Shown piece after piece: positions 5,934 through 10,184 of a DNA stretch of 10,184 nucleotides. Position 1 is the first letter of the stretch, and each line of letters begins with the position of its first letter. The DNA comes from JBALVT01 sp047612385. Lineage in GTDB: Bacteria > Pseudomonadota > Gammaproteobacteria > Pseudomonadales > Halieaceae. Location of the stretch: the NCBI GenBank assembly GCA_047612385.1, contig JBLGAR010000156.1:1-10184 (forward strand). The letters run 5' to 3'. The notes beneath the pieces are model-generated. The model was not told the origin of the DNA, made no database searches, and saw nothing but the letters and a program-made list of their open reading frames with translations. A program made the position numbers and the translations under genes.

Positions 5934-8279
5934 CTAGCCCAACTCGGCAGCGTGTGCCGCCAGCTCTCCGGAAATCTTTTCTATCTGGCGCTTAAAGTGA
6001 TTAGGGGTCAACATCGGGGCCAAGTCCTTTGCCTCGACTGGTTTGCTGAAAAGGTAGCCCTGGATAATGTTGGCACCGTTTTCAGTGAGGAAATGATACT
6101 GCTCGTGGGTCTCAACACCTTCAGCCACCAGTCTTAGATTCATACTCTTGCCCATGGCAATGATTGCGATCACCAGGCTGGCGTCTGTCTCACTTTTGTC
6201 AAAATCTATCACAAAGCTGCGGTCGATTTTGAGCTCGTCCAATGGGAAGCGGCTCAGGTAGCTTAAAGAAGAGTAGCCGGTGCCGAAGTCGTCAATTGAC
6301 AGGCTAACCCCAAGTCGTTTCAAGTCATGCAGCGCTTGGATAGTGTCGTTGGCGTTGTTCATTACAACACCTTCGGTCAGTTCCAGCTCAAGCGAGGAGG
6401 GCTTCAGTTTGAATTCTTGGAGAACTTCGGAGACGCGGCTTATAAACAGCGGATTGAACTGTAGGGCAGACACGTTGACAGCAATCTTCGGCAGTTGAAA
6501 GCCCAGTTTTTCGAAGACTTTCATTTGGCGACAGGCTTCGCGCAATACCCAGTTTCCCAGCTCGTCGATCAATCCCATTTCTTCTGCTAATGGAATGAAC
6601 TTGAATGGAGGCACTAGTCCATGTTCTGGATGCTGCCATCTGATCAGCGATTCCACACCAACCACTGAACCGGTATTGGTATCGACCTGAGGCTGGTAGT
6701 GCAGTATTAACTCGTTTCGCTCTATGGCTTTGCGCAGATCATTTTCCAATTTCAGGCGCTCTACGCCTGCTGCATCCATATCACCTGAGTAAAACAGATA
6801 ACTGTTTTTGCCGCTGTCTTTAGCGTGGTACATGGCGGTATCGGCGGCTTTGAGCAAGCCTTCGACATTTCCCGCATCCCGGGGAGCCAGTGCAATGCCT
6901 ATGCTCGGTGTCACTACCAGCTCGTGGCCGTCAATTACCATAGGTGCTGCTAGCGCTCTAATGATGCGTTGTGCGACCATTGCCGCGGCTTCCGGGCTGT
7001 CGATCTGGCTGAGTACTACGGTGAACTCGTCACCGCCGAGCCGGGAGACATCTATCTTGGAGCCACCGTCAACGTAGTGCGCTACGACATCGCTGTCACG
7101 CACGCAGTCCGACAGTCTAGTCGCTACCTCTCTCAGCAGAAGATCGCCGGCACTGTGTCCCAGTGAGTCGTTGATGCGCTTAAAATTGTCCAGGTCCAAA
7201 AACAGCAAAGCCAGCATTTGCTGATTGCTTTTGGTGAGCTTCAGCAAAAGATGCAATTGCTCAGTAAATAATCGTCTGTTGGGCAGTGAAGTCAGGCTAT
7301 CAAAATAGGCCATTTTACGCAGTCGGTCCTTGGTCTCCGTGACCTCTCGAACCGCGGTGTTCAGCTCCTTATTGCGTTTTGACAGCTGGGCGGTTCTCTC
7401 CTCAACCTTCATACTCAGCAGTTGATGGTCCACATCCATTTTGGTCTTGTAGGTATTCAAACTGCCAATAATAGTGTTCAGCATGGTTGCGATTTGCCTG
7501 ACCTCTCCCGATCCATCTACCTGCACGGTCTGATCAATTTCACCTGAGGAGATACCGTCTGCAATAGTCGCCAGCCGCGTCAGTGGAGCGGTTATCCTGC
7601 GCGATACCACCATGGTGATAAGGCTGCATACCAGTGTGATGGAAGCAAAGGCCGTCAAAGCGATAGCGATAAACTGCGCCAGACTAACCAATATCAAGGT
7701 CGTGCTGATGACAAGATAAACGTAGCCGATTACGTGCAGGCTCTCGACCGTGTCCGGGTCTGCAAGCGCGCGGCCAAAATCACTACGCGTCAGATTTTCG
7801 TCATTGGGGTTTACCGCCGAAAACACAGGAATTGTTACGTCCGTGAACTGTTCACCGCCAATGAGGGCTGCTAGTAATTCATAGGGAGGAGGGCTCAGAT
7901 CGCTAGCGCGACTTGATATGCCCTTGTTAAGTGGGGAGATGCCTCGCCTCAATCCTACGACACTGAGGGGCTGAAAAGTTCCCATTGATCTGGGTTGTTC
8001 GTCCCTTGCTCTGTTATTTCCCTGGACGTCTACGATAGACACGTAGCGAATGGCGTCCGAAAATAAAAACTTACTCAGACTTGATTTCAGACCCTGTGTA
8101 TCACGGAAGTAAATAGCGAGCTGAAGCTGAGGCTGGCTTGACACTAAAGAAGTCGACTCGTCGATTAGACGTTTGCGTTCTATAGTATATTCGCGCTCAA
8201 TGACGTAAGCGGTAACCAGTAGACCCGCGAGCAGAAGCACGGTAATAACCAGAGTATTGATTTTGCCGGAGACGGTCAT
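5934..8279 (-). CDS. Membrane-bound HAMP-GGDEF-EAL cyclic-di-GMP turnover protein
   Basis: A 781-residue inner-membrane signalling protein predicted to make and/or degrade cyclic-di-GMP. Order: membrane helix 6-27, periplasmic sensor region about 28-195, second helix about 200-225, HAMP about 226-275 (RRITAPLTRLATIADGISSGE), coiled coil about 280-325, GGDEF domain about 326-495, EAL domain about 510-755. The GGDEF motif is intact (415-419), with FDSLTSLPNRR and LDLDNFKRINDSLGH present. A 12-residue stretch (401-412) interrupts the usual lead-in, and no RxxD inhibitory site sits at the usual position (SKID there). The EAL domain reads ESL (543-545) but keeps NVSALQF, LELTEGVV, DDFGTGYSSL, LKIDRSFV, AEGVET and QGYLFSKP, so phosphodiesterase activity is plausible. 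Upstream AAGAAG is a weak ribosome binding site. The periplasmic ligand is unknown. The stop is 14 bases from the converging decarboxylase stop. Confidence 0.93.
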   Translation of the reverse strand: MTVSGKINTLVITVLLLAGLLVTAYVIEREYTIERKRLIDESTSLVSSQPQLQLAIYFRDTQGLKSSLSKFLFSDAIRYVSIVDVQGNNRARDEQPRSMGTFQPLSVVGLRRGISPLNKGISSRASDLSPPPYELLAALIGGEQFTDVTIPVFSAVNPNDENLTRSDFGRALADPDTVESLHVIGYVYLVISTTLILVSLAQFIAIALTAFASITLVCSLITMVVSRRITAPLTRLATIADGISSGEIDQTVQVDGSGEVRQIATMLNTIIGSLNTYKTKMDVDHQLLSMKVEERTAQLSKRNKELNTAVREVTETKDRLRKMAYFDSLTSLPNRRLFTEQLHLLLKLTKSNQQMLALLFLDLDNFKRINDSLGHSAGDLLLREVATRLSDCVRDSDVVAHYVDGGSKIDVSRLGGDEFTVVLSQIDSPEAAAMVAQRIIRALAAPMVIDGHELVVTPSIGIALAPRDAGNVEGLLKAADTAMYHAKDSGKNSYLFYSGDMDAAGVERLKLENDLRKAIERNELILHYQPQVDTNTGSVVGVESLIRWQHPEHGLVPPFKFIPLAEEMGLIDELGNWVLREACRQMKVFEKLGFQLPKIAVNVSALQFNPLFISRVSEVLQEFKLKPSSLELELTEGVVMNNANDTIQALHDLKRLGVSLSIDDFGTGYSSLSYLSRFPLDELKIDRSFVIDFDKSETDASLVIAIIAMGKSMNLRLVAEGVETHEQYHFLTENGANIIQGYLFSKPVEAKDLAPMLTPNHFKRQIEKISGELAAHAAELG

Positions 8280-8303
8280 TACTTTAGCTTCTTATTGCGC
8301 AAG

Positions 8304-8323
8304 ACACTGCTCTTTTGCAGTGT
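8304..8323 (-). promoter_or_regulatory. Leader hairpin upstream of the GGDEF-EAL gene
   Basis: Perfect 7-bp stem ACACTGC / GCAGTGT with a six-base loop, ending 24 bases before the ATG of the minus-strand gene. It could be an mRNA leader structure or a protein-binding dyad. No riboswitch family recognised. Confidence 0.4.
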
Positions 8324-8540
8324 ATTGAATTGTCATCGTACATACCCCAAATCCCGTAAAGGTGGCGCGGGAAAATCACTCAGAGTTTTTATTTATGGTC
8401 TTGTTGCTCCTGCAGAACAAAGAGTCGTGCAGGTACCCTGTTGACTGGTCAAAATAGCACGTTGGGCTTTCTTTACGCAATCGTACAAATTACACTTTTT
8501 CCCATAAAATCAGTGGCTTGATTGAGCTTTTCGCGCTTTT

Positions 8541-8556
8541 TGTGATGCGCATCACA
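8541..8556. promoter_or_regulatory. Perfect CRP/Vfr-type binding site
   Basis: TGTGATGCGCATCACA is a perfect 16-base palindrome matching the CRP core TGTGA-N6-TCACA at all ten conserved positions. It lies about midway between the divergent GGDEF-EAL and esterase starts (262 and 259 bases from its edges to the start codons). No -10 box sits at standard class I or class II spacing in either direction, so the target gene is unclear. FNR-type binding is less likely because the half-site begins GTGA rather than TTGAT. Confidence 0.65.
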
Positions 8557-8672
8557 CCTTGCTGGAGCGTTTACCCGTCACCTCGCGGATACGGCACATC
8601 GTGCTCAGCAAGTCATCAATATTGTGGATATCGGGGTAGTTCAGTGGTTGCGTGGTTCCGAAATCGCCCAAT

Positions 8673-8694
8673 CACTGGGTAATTGCGCCCAGTG
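8673..8694. repeat. Hairpin-forming inverted repeat
   Basis: Perfect 7-bp arms CACTGGG / CCCAGTG with an eight-base loop. No T-run follows, so not a standard terminator. It may be part of a longer structured leader to the esterase gene. Confidence 0.4.
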
Positions 8695-8732
8695 GTGGCT
8701 GATCTTTAGGGATTTGTGAGTGAATCTGGACG

Positions 8733-8791
8733 ATATCGCCCGCCAAATGGCGGAGAAGTTTGTAAACTTTGTGTATATTGGCGGGCCATAT
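8733..8791. promoter_or_regulatory. 59-base nested palindrome in the esterase leader
   Basis: Outer arms ATATCGCCCGCCAA (8733-8746) and TTGGCGGGCCATAT (8778-8791) pair at 13 of 14 positions. Centred within them is a perfect 6-bp dyad, AAGTTT-GT-AAACTT (8756-8769). The two centres differ by half a base. It ends 12 bases before the ribosome binding site of the esterase gene, so it could be a large mRNA hairpin, an operator for a dimeric regulator, or a REP-like palindromic element. A competing small hairpin CCGCCA-AA-TGGCGG lies at 8740-8753. Confidence 0.55.
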
Positions 8792-8814
8792 TTAGATCGA
8801 AAAGAGGAAATGAT

Positions 8815-9477
8815 ATGTTGAATGTGCCACTGCCCACGGTGGAAGTTAATCCACCCGTAAACCCTCGCGCCGTTGTTATTTGGCTGCATGGGCTGGGTGC
8901 TGACGGGCATGATTTTGAACCCATTGTTCCTCAGTTACGTTTGCCTGACGCTCTGCCAGTTCGATTTGTCTTTCCCCATGCACCTGAAGTGGCGGTGACC
9001 GCTTTTGGTGGTCAGCGCGCCCGTGCCTGGTTCGATTTTGGCCTCAGTGGCAATACGGATTTACCAGGTCTGAAGAAGTCCGTGTTACAGGTGACGGACT
9101 TGATACAAAACGAAATAGACAACGGAGTGCCTTCTGAGCGAATTCTGCTGGCGGGGTTTTCCCAGGGAGGAGTACTCGCTTTCGAGACCGCGCTAAAATT
9201 TCCCAAGCCATTAGCAGGGGTTTTGGCCTTATCGACTTTTATGGCTGACTCCGAGTTTCTCAAAACACCCCAGGCTGCGACAAACGCACACATACCGATT
9301 TTGGTGTGCCATGGACACAGTGATGCGGTGCTGCCGATTGCTATGGGCCGCTCAGCGTTTACAAGCTTGAAGGAGGCCGGTTATTCTGTGCAGTGGCGTG
9401 AGTACCCCATGGGGCATGAGGTTTGCATGGATCAATTGCAGGACATCAGTGCTTGGTTGCAGCAAGTTTTAGGATAG
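8815..9477 (+). CDS. Alpha/beta-hydrolase carboxylesterase/phospholipase (EstB-like, Abhydrolase_2)
   Basis: A 220-residue cytosolic serine hydrolase of the carboxylesterase/lysophospholipase/acyl-protein-thioesterase group, acting on small carboxyl esters. Seen: VIWLHGLGADGHDFEPIVPQL (21-41, oxyanion loop), FVFPHAPEVAVT (51-62), GFSQGG (114-119, nucleophile Ser116), CHGHSDAVLP (165-174, Asp170) and YPMGHEVC (197-204, His201), a complete catalytic triad. Length is typical. The start is the ATG at 8815 because AGAGGA (8803-8808) lies just upstream and homologues begin shortly before the first strand. The frame stays open back to a GTG at 8716, but that extension would cross the nested palindrome and has no family resemblance. 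The glyoxalase II-like gene begins 68 bases later, probably in the same transcript. Confidence 0.92.
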   Translation: MLNVPLPTVEVNPPVNPRAVVIWLHGLGADGHDFEPIVPQLRLPDALPVRFVFPHAPEVAVTAFGGQRARAWFDFGLSGNTDLPGLKKSVLQVTDLIQNEIDNGVPSERILLAGFSQGGVLAFETALKFPKPLAGVLALSTFMADSEFLKTPQAATNAHIPILVCHGHSDAVLPIAMGRSAFTSLKEAGYSVQWREYPMGHEVCMDQLQDISAWLQQVLG

Positions 9478-9545
9478 GATTTTGCCCTGGCGTTTTGAAA
9501 AACCGGGTTTCGCCAATACATTTTCTCTCACAGGAGTTTTAGCCA

Positions 9546-10184
9546 ATGATCGTCGAGCAAATCTGGACAGGCAATGCCTATCGTAATTTTAATTACCTGA
9601 TTGCCTGTCCTGAAACGGGGGAGGCGATGGCCATCGATCCGCTGGATCATGAAAAGTGTCTCGCCACCGCTAAGGCTCGCGGTTGGCAGATCACTCAGGT
9701 CCTGAACACGCATGACCACTTTGATCACATCGGCGGCAATGACGCTGTAATAGCAGCTACCGGCGCTAAGCTTCTGGCTCACGCCAATGCCAAAGATGCG
9801 ATCCCGGGTATGGACCGGGGCTTGACCGCGGGTGATCTGATAAAAGTGGGCAGCAGCGTTGAACTGGAGGCGCTCGACACGCCGGGCCACACCATGAGCC
9901 ATATTTGTTTGCTGTCCCATACTGACACTCCCGGTTTATTTTGCGGTGATACGCTGTTTAATGCCGGTGCTGGTAACTGTCACAATGGGGGGCATCCAGA
10001 GGAGCTTTACTGCACGTTTTCAGAGCAACTGTCGCAGTTGGCAAACAACACCTTGATCTATCCCGGTCATGATTACTTAACAAACAATCTTCAGTTCACT
10101 CTGGACCGTGAACCTGATAACCCCAGGGCGGGCCAACTTCTCGATGAAGTTCACGAACAGGACCCGAACAAGGCGATGGTCTCC
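9546..10184 (+). CDS. gloB: Glyoxalase II-like hydroxyacylglutathione hydrolase, 3' end outside window
   Basis: Metallo-beta-lactamase-fold hydrolase; 213 codons are visible and the frame is still open at the window edge. The family hydrolyses S-lactoylglutathione to lactate and glutathione, completing methylglyoxal detoxification in the cytosol. Metal ligands seen: THDHFDH (His56, His58, Asp60, His61), His115 in TPGHTMSH, Asp135 in LFCGDTLF and His175 in YPGHDY, a full two-metal set. The GAGNCHNGG segment (141-149) sits where GloB has GCGRLFEG, and NNLQFTLDREPDN begins the C-terminal substrate-binding part typical of glyoxalase II rather than other MBL proteins. The start ATG at 9546 has AGGAG (9532-9536) nine bases upstream. 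It probably shares a transcript with the esterase. A related thioesterase of the same family cannot be excluded. Confidence 0.88.
   Translation, partial: MIVEQIWTGNAYRNFNYLIACPETGEAMAIDPLDHEKCLATAKARGWQITQVLNTHDHFDHIGGNDAVIAATGAKLLAHANAKDAIPGMDRGLTAGDLIKVGSSVELEALDTPGHTMSHICLLSHTDTPGLFCGDTLFNAGAGNCHNGGHPEELYCTFSEQLSQLANNTLIYPGHDYLTNNLQFTLDREPDNPRAGQLLDEVHEQDPNKAMVS

Larger units (their letters stand above)
8280..8814. other. Long divergent control region between GGDEF-EAL and esterase genes
   Basis: These 535 bases hold no convincing gene. They contain a hairpin just upstream of the GGDEF-EAL gene (8304-8323), a small dyad TTGAC-TG-GTCAA (8441-8452), a perfect CRP-type site (8541-8556), a hairpin (8673-8694) and a nested palindrome next to the esterase gene (8733-8791). 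Promoter boxes could not be assigned confidently on either strand. A short noncoding RNA is possible but unproven. Confidence 0.6.

Noticed and set aside
5919..5945. Bidirectional terminator between the converging decarboxylase and GGDEF-EAL genes
   Set aside because: TGGCCTA / TAGCCCA gives only a short stem with a mismatch and no clear U-run.
8441..8452. TTGAC-TG-GTCAA as a -35 box or named operator
   Set aside because: No -10 at 16-18 bases on either strand, and the dyad is too short to assign to a regulator.
8633..8660. Stretch GGGGTAGTTCAGTGGTT resembling a tRNA D-arm
   Set aside because: No acceptor stem, anticodon arm or T-arm follows at proper spacing, so it is not a tRNA.
8543..8681. 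Short open frame of about 45 codons starting inside the CRP-like site
   Set aside because: No ribosome binding site, odd Cys/Ser/Tyr-rich composition, and the start overlaps a clear regulatory palindrome.
8716..8814. GTG-initiated N-terminal extension of the esterase
   Set aside because: It would translate through the nested palindrome and adds residues unlike the family; the ATG at 8815 has a good ribosome binding site.
9528..9920. 130-codon minus-strand frame
   Set aside because: It lies antisense to the glyoxalase II-like gene, which has a complete metal-ligand set.

Overview
The window looks like chromosomal DNA from a gammaproteobacterium, probably free-living and perhaps marine or environmental. 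This rests on protein families and regulatory motifs: a GumC/Wzz-type polysaccharide co-polymerase, ElyC/DUF218, a HAMP-GGDEF-EAL protein, an EstB-like esterase, a glyoxalase II-like hydrolase, and CRP- and FNR-type sites. The genus cannot be named from sequence alone.

Layout from left to right. (1) Bases 1-686 hold the C-terminal part of a GumC/Wzz-like exopolysaccharide protein whose start lies outside the window. (2) A noncoding stretch (687-880) leads to a complete, apparently intact insertion sequence of about 1.67 kb. It has matching terminal inverted repeats (881-903 and 2544-2566), one DDE transposase (1015-2355) and a palindrome-rich noncoding tail. (3) A small two-helix membrane protein is encoded on the minus strand (2559-2816), and its stop codon lies exactly at the IS boundary. 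(4) A divergent control region (2817-3040) carries an FNR/Anr-like box, placed correctly for a promoter of the small gene, and a hairpin that would bury the ribosome binding site of the rightward gene. (5) A rightward gene set follows: an ElyC/DUF218 membrane protein, a divergent inorganic-pyrophosphatase-like protein (6 bp gap) and a PLP-dependent group II amino-acid decarboxylase. (6) Converging on it is a long minus-strand gene for a membrane-bound GGDEF-EAL cyclic-di-GMP protein (5934-8279). (7) A 535-bp noncoding region (8280-8814) contains a perfect CRP-type site, several hairpins and a 59-bp nested palindrome. (8) A carboxylesterase/phospholipase gene (8815-9477) and a partial glyoxalase II-like gene (9546 to the window end) follow, probably co-transcribed.

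Functionally, the left part concerns the cell envelope and polysaccharide: a GumC-like co-polymerase, ElyC, and possibly the small membrane protein. The c-di-GMP enzyme could link to exopolysaccharide or biofilm control, but proximity is the only evidence. The least explained parts are the ElyC/pyrophosphatase-like/decarboxylase set, the FNR-box promoter of the small membrane gene, and the nested palindrome before the esterase. I did not find a clear new defence or mobile system beyond the insertion sequence.
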